Origin: Bacteroidales bacterium
GTDB lineage: Bacteria > Bacteroidota > Bacteroidia > Bacteroidales > Paludibacteraceae
Length of the DNA stretch: 64,000 nt
Assembly (NCBI GenBank): GCA_012837935.1
Contig: DUQG01000080.1
Coordinates: 1-64,000, forward strand
Direction of reading: 5' to 3'
Under the pieces are notes generated by a model, which was not told where the DNA came from, made no database searches, and saw only the letters and a list, made by a program, of their open reading frames with translations. The position numbers and the translations under genes were made by a program. This document shows positions 7,687-17,238 of this stretch, in pieces (position 1 is the first letter of the stretch; each line of letters opens with the position of its first letter).

Positions 7687-9123
7687 CTATTTCTTCAAAT
7701 CCACCTTTGATGGTTTTACCATATTTTTCGGATCTAAAATTGTATCTAACTCTTCTTTCGTCAATAGTTTTTTATCCAATACTAGTTGATAAACACTTCC
7801 GCCTGTTTCAAGTGCTTCTTTCGCTACTTCTGTGCTGTTGGCATAACCGATATAAGGTTTCAGCGCCGTTACAATTCCGATAGAATGTTCCACAGTTCGG
7901 CGACAATGTTCTTCATTAGCTGTAATGCCATCTACACACTCTACTCGCAGCGTATCGCAAGCACGTACAAGCCATTGACAAGATTCAATCACACTTTGTA
8001 CCAATACAGGTTCCATTACGTTTAACTCAAGTTGAGCTGCTTCTGATGCCAATGTTACCGTTAGGTCGTTTCCGGCAATTTTAAAGCACACTTGATTAAC
8101 CACTTCGGGAATTACAGGGTTTACTTTCCCCGGCATAATGGAAGACCCCGGTTGTTTGGGTGGCAAATTTATTTCCGACAATCCGGCTCGTGGTCCTGAT
8201 GCCATCAAACGAAGGTCGTTACAGATTTTAGAAAGACGAATAGCAAGCATTTTTAATGAACCCGAATAGGCAACCATCGCCGAAGTATCGTGCGTAGCAG
8301 CAATCAGATTGTTCGCCAGAGTAATATCCCAGCCTGTAATTTCTTTGATGTGGCGAGTGCAAATTTCAGCGTACCCCGGCTCGGCAGTAATACCTGTTCC
8401 GATAGCCGTAGCACCCATATTGATAACCAAATATTCTTCTGCTACATGGTTAAGGCGCTCCAACTCGCTACGCATAGCATCTGCAAAAGCACCGAACGAC
8501 TGACCCAATGTCATAGGTACAGCATCCTGCAACTGCGTACGACCCATTTTTATAATATCTTCAAACTCTTTTTCTTTCTTTTCAAAAGAAGCAATAAGCT
8601 TTTCAAGAGAAGTTTTCACCATCTCGTGAAGCATATAAAGTCCCAAATGCATGGCTGTTGGATAAGCGTCATTGGTAGATTGTGCCATGTTGATATGGTC
8701 GTTCGGATGGCAAAATTTGTAATCGCCACGCTCTTTCCCCATAATTTCCAAAGCACGATTGGCAATCACTTCGTTGGCATTCATATTTACACTTGTGCCT
8801 GCACCGCCTTGTACCAAGTCAATTGGAAAATGTTCGTGATGCTTTCCGTCCATCAACTCACGACAAGCTTTAACAACAGCATTTTTTATCTCGTCAGAAA
8901 CAAGTCCAAGCTCATGGTTGGCAAGAATAGCACCCATTTTCACTATTCCAAGAGCTTTGATAAGCGTAGGATAATCAGATAGCAACTGCCTGCTGATGTC
9001 AAAATTTTCAATGCAGCGCAATGTTTGTATTCCAAAAAGTGCTTCTACTGGAACTTCTTTATCGCCGAGTAAATCGTGTTCCATACGAACTTTTCCGCTT
9101 GTTTCAAATTTATAAGGTCTCAT
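7687..9123 (-). CDS. aspA: Aspartate ammonia-lyase (aspartase)
   Basis: Reversibly converts L-aspartate to fumarate and ammonia, feeding fumarate respiration in anaerobes. The 478-residue protein belongs to the fumarase/aspartase superfamily and has the signature loop GSSIMPGKVNP with the catalytic Ser, plus QGGAGTSVNMNANEV, HPNDHINMAQSTND and GRTQLQDAVPMTLGQ. The wording GGAGTSxNMNxNEV and the length favour aspartase over class II fumarase. The start at 9123 gives a 13-residue N-terminal extension; ATG at 9084 (MEHDLLGDKEVP) would match the usual N-terminus. It ends in a strong terminator. Confidence 0.92.
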   Translation of the reverse strand: MRPYKFETSGKVRMEHDLLGDKEVPVEALFGIQTLRCIENFDISRQLLSDYPTLIKALGIVKMGAILANHELGLVSDEIKNAVVKACRELMDGKHHEHFPIDLVQGGAGTSVNMNANEVIANRALEIMGKERGDYKFCHPNDHINMAQSTNDAYPTAMHLGLYMLHEMVKTSLEKLIASFEKKEKEFEDIIKMGRTQLQDAVPMTLGQSFGAFADAMRSELERLNHVAEEYLVINMGATAIGTGITAEPGYAEICTRHIKEITGWDITLANNLIAATHDTSAMVAYSGSLKMLAIRLSKICNDLRLMASGPRAGLSEINLPPKQPGSSIMPGKVNPVIPEVVNQVCFKIAGNDLTVTLASEAAQLELNVMEPVLVQSVIESCQWLVRACDTLRVECVDGITANEEHCRRTVEHSIGIVTALKPYIGYANSTEVAKEALETGGSVYQLVLDKKLLTKEELDTILDPKNMVKPSKVDLKK

Positions 9124-9175
9124 AATGATTGTGTTTTTATAGTTTTATTTCCATTGAAGTTAATTAGATTCTCAA

Positions 9176-9829
9176 TTAAAGCTTAATCTTCCCATCCTTC
9201 ATCTCAATAGTTCGGTCGCAGAGATTAGCCAATTCTACATCGTGTGTTACAATGACTTCGGTCAAGCTGAATTTATCCCGTAGTTCAAATAGCAGCTTAT
9301 GCAATTCCACTTTGTTTTGAGAGTCAAGGCTTCCCGAAGGCTCGTCGGCAAGGATAAGGGATGGATTATTAATCAGTGCACGAGCTACTGCCACACGCTG
9401 TTTTTCCCCACCGGAAAGTTCGGACGGTTTATGTTCCATTCTATCGGAAAGTTGTAAAAAGTCGAGTAATTCTTTCGCTCTTGCTGTTGCTTTCCGAATA
9501 TCTGTTTTTCCGATTAAAGCGGGAATAATCACATTTTCGAGTGCGGTAAATTCCGGCAAAAGCTGATGAAACTGGAAAATAAACCCAATGTGTTTATTTC
9601 GGAAAACGGAAAGTCTATCGGCACTCAACTTACTCACATTGACCCCATTTATCACAACATTTCCCTCGTTAGGTTTGTCAAGCGTACCAATAATTTGTAG
9701 TAAAGTGGTCTTCCCTGCACCACTCGGTCCCACGATGGATACAATTTCCCCCTTTTCAACGGATAATTCCACGCCTTTTAAGACTTCAAGGTCACCAAAA
9801 GATTTACGAATATTTTGTGCTTTAATCAT
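9176..9829 (-). CDS. lolD: LolD-like lipoprotein-release ABC transporter ATPase
   Basis: A 217-residue ABC ATPase of the MacB/LolD subfamily. It has Walker A (GPSGAGKTT), the Q-loop ([18 protein letters not shown], typical of LolD), the signature LSGGEKQR, Walker B (LILADEPSG) and the H-loop (VIVTHD). LolD powers extraction of outer-membrane lipoproteins from the inner membrane with LolC/E-type permeases, none of which is adjacent here; orphan lolD genes are common in Bacteroidetes. A different MacB-type export role cannot be excluded. Confidence 0.85.
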   Translation of the reverse strand: MIKAQNIRKSFGDLEVLKGVELSVEKGEIVSIVGPSGAGKTTLLQIIGTLDKPNEGNVVINGVNVSKLSADRLSVFRNKHIGFIFQFHQLLPEFTALENVIIPALIGKTDIRKATARAKELLDFLQLSDRMEHKPSELSGGEKQRVAVARALINNPSLILADEPSGSLDSQNKVELHKLLFELRDKFSLTEVIVTHDVELANLCDRTIEMKDGKIKL

Positions 9830-9977
9830 ATAAGTTTATTTTTAATATTTTTATGTTGAAAACAAAAAAGTAAGCTCAAATAGATATAATCATAATTTCA
9901 CTTACTCAGCTACTTTCAACAAAATCATTCAAATTTACAAAATAAATATTTTCTAAAAAAGAAATCGTTAAGTTTTA

Positions 9978-10706
9978 TTACTGAACAGTAGCGTTTCCGG
10001 CTAATTCCCTAATTACTACTGACGAAAGATACAAACCAAACAAAGCCGGCATATAAGAAATCGTTCCTGTCGTTGATTTTTTGTATTTCTCATCGGTTTC
10101 AATCACACTTTTCTTATCACTAGCCTCAGTTGAATAGACTACCTGAACACCACTTTTTACCCCCTGTTTCGCCAATCGTTGTCGCACAGAACGTGCCAGC
10201 GAACAGTAGTTGGTTTTGGAAATATCATCTATTTTTACTTTTGTAGGGTCAACCTTGGCTCCGGCACCCATAGCAGAAACCACTTTTATCCCCATTTCAA
10301 CGCAAGATTTCAGCAAAAAGACCTTAGGCGAAAGCGTATCAATACAATCCACCACATAGTCAAAATTCCCTTTGCTCAGGATTTCAACTGTATTACTTTC
10401 ATCCATCCAATCGGCAATAAGCGTTAAATTTACCTTAGGATTAATATCTTTCAATCGAGCTGCAAGTACTTCGACTTTTGGTTGGTTAACGGTAGAATTT
10501 AGAGCAATTATCTGTCGGTTGATATTCGTAATGGAAACCGTGTCGCTGTCAATCAGCGTAAGATTACCCACTCCGGCACGACAAATCATCTCTGCCGCCA
10601 TGCCACCCACTCCACCTAAACCCACGATGAGAACGGATGATTTGGTCAATCTAGCCACTCCTTCCTTGCCAATTAGTAATTCAGTGCGTTGTTTCCAGTC
10701 AGACAT
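9978..10706 (-). CDS. tcdA: tRNA threonylcarbamoyladenosine dehydratase (E1-like)
   Basis: ThiF/MoeB/E1-superfamily enzyme of 242 residues that uses ATP to cyclise t6A37 in ANN-decoding tRNAs to ct6A. The adenylate-binding loop GLGGVGGMAAEMICRAGVG, the acidic-Arg motif LIDSDTVSITNINRQ and the SAMGAG strand are intact. The lack of a CxxC zinc pair and the short length separate TcdA from MoeB/ThiF. tsaE, another gene of t6A synthesis, lies elsewhere in the window at 26979. Confidence 0.88.
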   Translation of the reverse strand: MSDWKQRTELLIGKEGVARLTKSSVLIVGLGGVGGMAAEMICRAGVGNLTLIDSDTVSITNINRQIIALNSTVNQPKVEVLAARLKDINPKVNLTLIADWMDESNTVEILSKGNFDYVVDCIDTLSPKVFLLKSCVEMGIKVVSAMGAGAKVDPTKVKIDDISKTNYCSLARSVRQRLAKQGVKSGVQVVYSTEASDKKSVIETDEKYKKSTTGTISYMPALFGLYLSSVVIRELAGNATVQ

Positions 10707-10712
10707 TTTTTA

Positions 10713-10805
10713 GTGTTTGATGTTGGGTGTTTGATGCTTGATGTTTTCCCGAAACCGTTTTGCTCTTAGGGATTTCGCTACGCTCAAGATGTTGGATGTA
10801 TCATC
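10713..10805. repeat. Degenerate word-repeat spacer (TTTGATGTTGGGTG type)
   Basis: The spacer between tcdA and the YgjP gene is built from imperfect reiterations of words such as GTTTGATG and TTGGATGT. Similar text on either strand occurs at 17190-17230 and 18171-18222. It looks like decayed tandem sequence, not a regulatory site. Confidence 0.4.
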
Positions 10806-10892
10806 TGTCATCACACTCAACTTGTTTTTTTATTTTGTCGCAAAGTTAATCCTTTCATAACAATAAAAATAAAAGCATGTCGAAATATTTAC

Positions 10893-10901
10893 TAATTTTG
10901 C
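10893..10901 (+). promoter_or_regulatory. -7 promoter box immediately before the YgjP-type gene
   Basis: TAATTTTGC is a perfect TAnnTTTGC match ending only 7 bases before the ATG at 10909. Transcription would then begin at or next to the start codon, suggesting a nearly leaderless message. Confidence 0.4.
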
Positions 10902-10908
10902 AAAAGGT

Positions 10909-11628
10909 ATGCAGGCAATTCTATCAAAATACTCTGACAAAGACTTTGGCACGATTGTTTTCAAACGAAGTAATCGAGCCAGACGAATGAATATCAAAGT
11001 TTTTGCGGAACGCTTGGAAATTATTTTACCGTATGGTTTTTCTGAAATGGATGGAATGCAATTTCTCAACAGCATCAGAGAAAAGTTGCGGAAGCAGCAA
11101 ACGAAAGTTTCTCAAAAATCTAATTCCATTCTTATAACAGAAGAAAAGCCGCTTCAAACACTGACTTTTGTTGTACATGTGAAAAAAGTGGAACGGAAAG
11201 ATGTTTTTTCATCGTTGAAATCGGGTGTTTTGACCATTGAGTATCCTGATTTTTTAGAAGAAAAAGACTCCAAAACACAGCTATATTTTTGGAACAGTAT
11301 CAACTACTTTCTCCGAAAAGAAGCTAAACGGATTTTGCCTTATAGAACATATGAATTGGCAAAAAAATACGGTTTCATTTTCTCAGATGTAAAAATTCAA
11401 TCATCAAAAACACGCTGGGGAAGTTGCAATCAGAAAAAAATTATTAATTTTTCTTTTTATTTGCTACTTTTACCGCAACATTTGATAGATTATGTAATTC
11501 TTCATGAACTTTGCCATACCAAAGAGATGAATCACAGTCCAAAGTTTTGGGAATGGATGGATAAAGTAACCGATGGAAAGGCAGAAAATATGAGAAATGA
11601 GTTGAAAAAGTATGCAATACCGCAATAG
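10909..11628 (+). CDS. YgjP-type (WLM/DUF45) metallopeptidase-fold protein
   Basis: A 239-residue protein of the YgjP/DUF45 family. The C-terminal half carries the zinc motif HELCHTKEMNHSPKFWEWM (HExxH plus a downstream His), preceded by the family stretch SSKTRWGSCNQKKIINFSF and YVILHEL. The N-terminal part (KRSNRARRMNIKV) is the usual beta region, which supports the start at 10909. E. coli YgjP has been linked to nucleotide hydrolysis and others call the fold a metalloprotease; the true substrate is uncertain. It sits upstream of dgt, 141 bases away, so nucleotide metabolism is possible but unproven. Confidence 0.82.
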   Translation: MQAILSKYSDKDFGTIVFKRSNRARRMNIKVFAERLEIILPYGFSEMDGMQFLNSIREKLRKQQTKVSQKSNSILITEEKPLQTLTFVVHVKKVERKDVFSSLKSGVLTIEYPDFLEEKDSKTQLYFWNSINYFLRKEAKRILPYRTYELAKKYGFIFSDVKIQSSKTRWGSCNQKKIINFSFYLLLLPQHLIDYVILHELCHTKEMNHSPKFWEWMDKVTDGKAENMRNELKKYAIPQ

Positions 11629-11737
11629 CTGGAAGTTGGAAGAAGGAAGAAAGAAGCGGGAAGATAGTAGGTTAAAGACTGATAGACTTTTTCAGACCGT
11701 CAGACAAAATAATAATTAATCAATAATATAGCTCAAA

Positions 11738-11760
11738 ACTCCCCCTGCGGGGTTGAGGCT
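11738..11760. repeat. C/G-rich palindrome copy A (upstream of dgt)
   Basis: CTCCCCCTGCGGGGTTGAGG, a shortened copy of the CCCC...GGGG family, nine bases before the dgt start codon. Its hairpin would cover the ribosome-binding region of dgt. Confidence 0.6.
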
Positions 11761-11769
11761 AACATATCA

Positions 11770-13086
11770 ATGAACTGGCAAAAACTTCTTACACCGATAC
11801 GACTTGGTCAAGAAAATTTTCATGACCGAGCGAGAGATAATCGTAATCAGTTTCAACGGGATTATGACCGATTAATATTTTCGGCTCCATTTCGCCGTTT
11901 GCAGAACAAAACACAAGTTTTCCCGCTACCGGGCAGCGTGTTTGTTCACAATCGGCTTACACACAGTTTAGAAGTGGCAAGCGTAGGTCGTTCGCTGGGG
12001 ATGAATGTGGCTGAAGCTCATCGAAACGAAAACATCAAATACCTCGATGAAATCGGTGCAATTGTATCGGCTGCATGCTTGGCTCATGACCTTGGAAATC
12101 CACCTTTCGGACATTCCGGCGAGGCAGCAATTGCTACCTACTTTTCAGAAGGTGAAGGAATTTTTCTCAAAGGTAAACTTACAGAAAATCAATGGACTGA
12201 CTTTATCCGATTTGACGGAAATGCCAATGCTTTCAGACTGCTTACACATCAGTTTAACGGCAGACGACCGGGTGGTTTTGTGCTCACTTACAGCACATTG
12301 GCTTCTATTGTAAAATATCCATATGCATCTATTGATGCAGATGAGCGTAAACAAAAATTTGGGTTCTTTACATCGGAAGAGGAAAATTATAAGCGGATAG
12401 CCGATGAAATGGGAATTCCTCGACAAAAAAACAACCCAAATCGATACGTTCGCCATCCTTTAGTTTATTTAGTAGAGGCAGCAGATGATATTTGCTATCA
12501 AGTGATGGATATAGAGGATGCGCATAAGTTGAAAATTCTAACCACGAACGAAACGAAAGAGCTTTATTTTCGATTTTTCACAGAAGAGAGACTACGAAAA
12601 ATAAAGGAAGTCTTAGCGACAGTAAGCGATGTTAACGAGCAAATTGCCTATCTTCGTTCGTCGGTTATCGGACAGTTGGTAAGCGAGTGTAGTCAAGTGT
12701 TTTTAGAGAATGAAGCAACAATTATGAGTGGCGACTTTGAAGATTCATTAATAAAAAATATTCCTGCTCATAGTGCAGAAGCCTATAAACTTTGTGCCGA
12801 CCTCTCAAAGAAAAAAATCTATCGTTCACAAGAGGTTCTTGATATAGAATTGGCGGGTTATAAGATTATACGCACACTTATAGAACACTTTGTTGAGGCA
12901 GTATTGCATCCCGAGAAAATCTATTCCAAACAACTGTTAAACCGTATTCCGGAACAATATGATATATACAACCCGACTACTTACGGAAAAGTACAAGCCA
13001 TATTGGATTATATTTCCGGAATGACAGATGTTTATGCGTTGGATTTGTACAAAAAAATTACAGGAATAAGTGTGGCGAATGTGTAG
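11770..13086 (+). CDS. dgt: Deoxyguanosinetriphosphate triphosphohydrolase (dGTPase)
   Basis: HD-domain enzyme of 438 residues that hydrolyses dGTP (and related dNTPs) to the nucleoside and triphosphate, limiting dNTP pools. Metal ligands are visible in HNRLTHSLEVASVGRSLG and in the HD motif CLAHDLGNPPFGHSGE; VEAADDICYQVMDIEDA supplies the later Asp. The N-terminal DRARDNRNQFQRDYDRLIFSAPFRRLQNKTQVF is the hallmark of the Dgt family. A C/G palindrome lies just upstream of the start. It converges on rodA with a 14-base gap. Confidence 0.92.
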   Translation: MNWQKLLTPIRLGQENFHDRARDNRNQFQRDYDRLIFSAPFRRLQNKTQVFPLPGSVFVHNRLTHSLEVASVGRSLGMNVAEAHRNENIKYLDEIGAIVSAACLAHDLGNPPFGHSGEAAIATYFSEGEGIFLKGKLTENQWTDFIRFDGNANAFRLLTHQFNGRRPGGFVLTYSTLASIVKYPYASIDADERKQKFGFFTSEEENYKRIADEMGIPRQKNNPNRYVRHPLVYLVEAADDICYQVMDIEDAHKLKILTTNETKELYFRFFTEERLRKIKEVLATVSDVNEQIAYLRSSVIGQLVSECSQVFLENEATIMSGDFEDSLIKNIPAHSAEAYKLCADLSKKKIYRSQEVLDIELAGYKIIRTLIEHFVEAVLHPEKIYSKQLLNRIPEQYDIYNPTTYGKVQAILDYISGMTDVYALDLYKKITGISVANV

Positions 13087-13100
13087 AAAACAGGTTTTGA

Positions 13101-14549
13101 TTATATCTGCTTTCGTGCCGCATCCAAGCGTAACAAAATAAACAGCATCAGCGTAAAACTCCAGAGCGACGAACCTCCGTAACTCAGGAACGGCAGCGGG
13201 ATACCAATTACAGGCATCAAACCGATTACCATCCCGACATTAACCATCAGGTGGAAAAAGAAAATACTTGCCACGCTATACGCATAAACTCGATTAAAAA
13301 CATAGCGTTGCCTTTCAGCTATGCGAATTATCCGCAAAAGCAAAAATAGATAGACCAAAATAAGTGCCGTAGAACCTAAAAAACCCCATTCCTCGCCTAC
13401 CGTGCAAAAAATAAAATCGGTGTCTTGCTCCGGAACGTATTTCAGTTTGGTTTGCGTGCCGTTTAGATAGCCTTTACCAAACAACCCTCCCGAACCGATG
13501 GCAATTTTGGATTGGTTTACATTATAGCCTGCACCTCGAGGGTCTTGCTCCATATTCAGCAACACTTTAATACGACTTTGTTGGTGCGGTTGTAGCACTC
13601 GGTCAAAAAGGTAATCGGCTGAAAATGTAAAGACAATAGCTCCCAATGAAATCAACATAAGCAGCAAATACTTTTTGAAACGCTTAATACGAGCAATAAT
13701 AAACCAGTAGATACAGGATAAAAATACAGCTAAAATAGCTACGTAATCATAGTTGATAGGCAACCAAATATTCAACACGTAAGAAATCAAAGCAACACCC
13801 AATACGCCCAATAGCAAGACCAAAGCCTCTTTGCGATGCGAATTAAAAAAGAATGCATAAACAAACTGGATAAGAAGCACCAAACCCATAGCGAGAACCA
13901 TCCCGAGAGTGCCACTGTCAGCTTGAATAGGCACTTCGCTAAACCCGATAGCAAGCACAAACAGCGCTACAGCAAGCACTCCCAAAAGAAGCACTAACCC
14001 GCTCATTCCTTCCCTATAAAACATCAACAAGAACGAAGCAAACACCAAAGCACTTCCTGTCTCTTTCTGTAATACAATCAGCATGAAAGGAATACCAATG
14101 ATTATGCCTAAAGGAATCATATCTTTCCATCCTCTCAACTTGTAATTGTAGGCACTCATAAATTTGGCAAGAGCAAGTGCAGTCGCTGTTTTAGCGAGTT
14201 CGGCTGGTTGAAAACTTACCGGACCAAAAACCAACCACGAACGTGAACCTTTTACATCTGTTGCCAGAAAAATGGTAGCTATAAGCAGAAGTATGACGAA
14301 GCCATAAAAGAAGTAAGCAAAGTAATTGTAAATTCGTGAATCGAGTAAAAGAATAATTCCTCCCAATCCTATCGCAGTAAGAACCCATACGAATTGCTTT
14401 CCGGTACGATTGCCGAAATCGAAAATGCTCGACTGGTCGAAATCGTAGCTTGCACCGTATATATTCAACCACCCAAAAACAACCAGAAATAGGTAAATCC
14501 CTATTACAGTCCAGTCTAAAGCATATTTTATGTTAGTATCTCTTCGCAT
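13101..14549 (-). CDS. rodA: RodA, SEDS peptidoglycan glycosyltransferase
   Basis: Integral membrane glycan polymerase of the Rod elongation complex, acting on lipid II with PBP2. The 482-residue protein has many hydrophobic helices and the SEDS motifs ATDVKGSRSWLVFGPVSFQP, KETGSALVF, GGLFGKGYLNGTQ and EQDTDFIFCTVGEEWGF, and ends with GIPLPFLSYGGSS. It is longer than the E. coli protein (370) because of an enlarged central membrane region around residues 200-290, which I have usually seen in Bacteroidetes RodA. The first 17 bases overlap the end of mrdA, indicating coupled translation as the last gene of the mre cluster. Confidence 0.93.
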   Translation of the reverse strand: MRRDTNIKYALDWTVIGIYLFLVVFGWLNIYGASYDFDQSSIFDFGNRTGKQFVWVLTAIGLGGIILLLDSRIYNYFAYFFYGFVILLLIATIFLATDVKGSRSWLVFGPVSFQPAELAKTATALALAKFMSAYNYKLRGWKDMIPLGIIIGIPFMLIVLQKETGSALVFASFLLMFYREGMSGLVLLLGVLAVALFVLAIGFSEVPIQADSGTLGMVLAMGLVLLIQFVYAFFFNSHRKEALVLLLGVLGVALISYVLNIWLPINYDYVAILAVFLSCIYWFIIARIKRFKKYLLLMLISLGAIVFTFSADYLFDRVLQPHQQSRIKVLLNMEQDPRGAGYNVNQSKIAIGSGGLFGKGYLNGTQTKLKYVPEQDTDFIFCTVGEEWGFLGSTALILVYLFLLLRIIRIAERQRYVFNRVYAYSVASIFFFHLMVNVGMVIGLMPVIGIPLPFLSYGGSSLWSFTLMLFILLRLDAARKQI

Positions 14550-16368
14550 TTGGATTAATTACTCTTCGTGAATACTCTTCCACCATTTCGGGGCGAGTCA
14601 TTTTCTTTGTTAAATAAAGTTCCATCATCAAACTGGAAATCGGTGCAGCCCAAGTAGCACCAAACCCGGCATTTTCCACCATTACCGCAACTACAATTTG
14701 GGGATTTTCTCTAGGCGCATAACCGATAAAAAATGCATGGTCTTTCCCTTTGTTATTCTCCACTGTTCCTGTTTTTCCGCATACGACTACTCCTGGAACT
14801 TTGTAGTGACGTCCCGTACCAAACTCACTCACTCGCCACATTCCCTCATCTACAATATCGAAATACTCCTTGTCAATCGGCAGCACATGCTTGTGAGTAA
14901 GCATACTGTCGGCTTTATTAAGATGCGGAGTAATGTAGTAACCTTTGTTGGCTATCACCGCCGTAGCATTCGCCAGTTGCAACTGTGTAACGTTTACTTC
15001 TCCCTGCCCAATGGCAAGCGAACGAACAGTCAATGCACGCCATCCGGTTTCGCCGTACCATCTGTTAAAATAATCAATTGAAGGGATATTTCCGCTGCTC
15101 TGCTGATAAATATCGGAATCTTCAAACTTATGCCCAAAACCAAATTTCATAATTAAATTACGCCAAGCATTGTAATTTTTCTTGAAATTGGCATTTTTAT
15201 GTCCATATCCTTCTTTTTCTATCGTAGAACGGAACGTATGCCAGAAATATGGATTACAACTCTGCTCAATGGCATTCAGAAGCGTAATAGACGACCCGTG
15301 CGAGTGCGAACAACGAATAGGCGAAGAACCTTTACCATTGCAATAAAAACGGGTATCAAGATTAATTCCTCCCAGCTCTAAACCAACTAAAGCTTGAAAG
15401 GTTTTAAATGTAGAACCGGGTGAATAGGTAGCCTGTGTAGCACGGTTGTAAAGCGGTTTCAGCGGGTCATTGAGCAGCATATTATAGTTCTTGGAACGTT
15501 CACGTCCTACCAAAAGTGCCGGATTAAACGTAGGATTGGATACCATTGCCAAGATTTCTCCCGTTTTAGGTTCAATAGCAACAATGCTGCCCACTTTACC
15601 ACTTAGCAGTTTCTCACCCAATAATTGAAGCTGAATATCAATCGTAGTTTTCAGATTTGTTCCGGCTTTAGGTGCAATGTCTTTTGCGCCATCTTCATAA
15701 CGCCCCTTAATTCTTCCTTTTGCATCACGCAGCAGAATTTCCACCCCTTTTTCCCCACGCAAATCCTTCTCATAAGTATATTCCAGTCCATCTCGTCCGG
15801 CATAGTCGCCCGGATCATAGTAATCATCATTTTCAATCATCTTAGGCGTAACTTCCCCAATGCTACCCAGCACATGTCCTCCGGCAGAATAACGATACTC
15901 CCGCAACGTACGTGTTTGAATGTAAAATCCGTTGTATTTGTACATGGATTGTTGCACGGCAGCCACATCTTGAATCTCAAGCTGAGTCATAAAAATCTGA
16001 GGCGTAAGCGAGGAATAGGAAGGATTTTTATCTCGATTTCTTACCTCTTTCATCCTTTTTTCAAAAAACTCACGTGTAATTTTCAAATCTTCACAAAAGG
16101 ATAGAGTGTCAAAATTCTGAATTTCCCGATAGATAAAAGTAATGTCGTAAGCAGGCTTGTTGTACACCAACAGCGAATCATTTCGGTCGTAAATCAGTCC
16201 ACGTGGCGGGAATATGGTTTTATTCAAAAAAGCATTGCTCGCAGCTCCTTTTTTATATTTATCCTCCACAATCTGCAACGAGAAAAGTCGAAGAATATAT
16301 ATAACAGCGATAGCTATCATGATGATAGCTACCACGGAACTTCTTTTTTGAAATTTGTCATTTATCAT
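14533..16368 (-). CDS. mrdA: Penicillin-binding protein 2 (elongation transpeptidase)
   Basis: Class B PBP that cross-links peptidoglycan during lateral growth. The 611-residue protein has one N-terminal membrane helix (about residues 10-30), the PBP dimer domain with FPPRGLIYDRNDSLLVYN, and the transpeptidase domain. Active-site motifs are SPGSTFK (Ser about 317), SCN (about 368) and CGKTGT (about 530). It begins two bases after the mreD stop and overlaps rodA, so it is firmly inside the mreB-C-D-mrdA-rodA operon. Confidence 0.94.
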   Translation of the reverse strand: MINDKFQKRSSVVAIIMIAIAVIYILRLFSLQIVEDKYKKGAASNAFLNKTIFPPRGLIYDRNDSLLVYNKPAYDITFIYREIQNFDTLSFCEDLKITREFFEKRMKEVRNRDKNPSYSSLTPQIFMTQLEIQDVAAVQQSMYKYNGFYIQTRTLREYRYSAGGHVLGSIGEVTPKMIENDDYYDPGDYAGRDGLEYTYEKDLRGEKGVEILLRDAKGRIKGRYEDGAKDIAPKAGTNLKTTIDIQLQLLGEKLLSGKVGSIVAIEPKTGEILAMVSNPTFNPALLVGRERSKNYNMLLNDPLKPLYNRATQATYSPGSTFKTFQALVGLELGGINLDTRFYCNGKGSSPIRCSHSHGSSITLLNAIEQSCNPYFWHTFRSTIEKEGYGHKNANFKKNYNAWRNLIMKFGFGHKFEDSDIYQQSSGNIPSIDYFNRWYGETGWRALTVRSLAIGQGEVNVTQLQLANATAVIANKGYYITPHLNKADSMLTHKHVLPIDKEYFDIVDEGMWRVSEFGTGRHYKVPGVVVCGKTGTVENNKGKDHAFFIGYAPRENPQIVVAVMVENAGFGATWAAPISSLMMELYLTKKMTRPEMVEEYSRRVINPNAKRY

Positions 16369-16370
16369 TT

Positions 16371-16871
16371 TTATTTCCTAAAAAAAGACATTACGCCCAA
16401 AATTAGTAAAATGGTAACAAGTGAACTGATCAAAATTTTTGGTGTCAAGAGCAGTATGTTTACAAACGAGAATGACTCAACCAAAAACAACACCGTATGA
16501 TGAATCAATACAAGAATAACTACATATTTTACATAGCCTGTTACGCCAAAAGTCCTAAATGAAGGTGTTACGTTTGTCATCTCTTCAGCAGAAACGAATA
16601 AATTGAAAACTGGACGACGTAGAAATGCGGCAAAAACTGTGGCAAAAGCATGCATTCCCATCGTATTGTTAAACATATCAATAATAAGTCCAATAAAAAA
16701 TGCAAGCAACAAAACTCCACCACGTGGGGTGTGAATAGGCAAAGAAAGAATAAACAAAATATAGAGCATCGGACTTACATAGCCCAAAAACTGAATATTG
16801 TCCAGCACAAAAATCTGTACCAACACTACCAGTATAAAGCGTAATATATTTTGTAAAACTAATTGCTGCAT
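16371..16871 (-). CDS. mreD: Rod-shape determining protein MreD
   Basis: Small membrane protein of 166 residues with about five hydrophobic helices and the MreD motif PRGGVLLLAFFIGLIIDMFNNTMGMHAFA (quoted across its conserved core). It links MreC to the synthases RodA and PBP2. The downstream neighbour mrdA starts two bases after its stop. Upstream, the expected close junction with mreC is broken by a MITE-like element of about 257 bases; mreD may therefore need readthrough or a promoter inside that element. Confidence 0.88.
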   Translation of the reverse strand: MQQLVLQNILRFILVVLVQIFVLDNIQFLGYVSPMLYILFILSLPIHTPRGGVLLLAFFIGLIIDMFNNTMGMHAFATVFAAFLRRPVFNLFVSAEEMTNVTPSFRTFGVTGYVKYVVILVLIHHTVLFLVESFSFVNILLLTPKILISSLVTILLILGVMSFFRK

Positions 16872-16882
16872 TTTAATTATTT

Positions 16883-17140
16883 AGGGTTTGCTGAAAAAGT
16901 TTTAGGCATGTCAGATACAAGACGCCAAAGCGTAGATGTATAAACATACTTCAAGCTGAAGGCGGCGAAGTAGATGGCGTGCGTAAAACTAACGAAATTT
17001 AGACTTTATTTTTCATTTTGATTGTTATAAAAACTGCAAAGCTTTTTAATACTTTCACCTAAAACCTTTGCACTTATCTGCTTGTAAGAAATAGCTAACT
17101 TTATTATTATCAATTAAATGAGAGTTTTTCAGCAGACCCT
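16883..17140. mobile_element. MITE-like non-coding element between mreC and mreD
   Basis: The element is bounded by inverted repeats GGGTTTGCTGAAAAA (16884-16898) and TTTTTCAGCAGACCC (17125-17139), which match at 14 of 15 positions. Short ATTT copies flank both ends and could be a target duplication. Inside are about 225 bases with no useful open frame. The GGGTCTGCTGAAAA-type ends are those of a transposase-bearing insertion-sequence group, so this is probably a transposase-less derivative or an internally deleted remnant. It interrupts the otherwise tightly packed mre operon. Confidence 0.65.
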
Positions 17141-17238
17141 ATTTATATAATTCGTATTCCATTGATGTTTAACACCTTCGGTAAAACCTGAATAACCGAA
17201 CGTCCAAACGAATAAACATCCAAACATGAAACACGAAA

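Noticed and set aside
16712-16730. CCACCACGTGGGGTG in mreD resembles parS
   Set aside because: Only the central CCACGTGG matches; the outer GTT/AAC bases needed for ParB binding are absent, and the sequence encodes conserved MreD residues.
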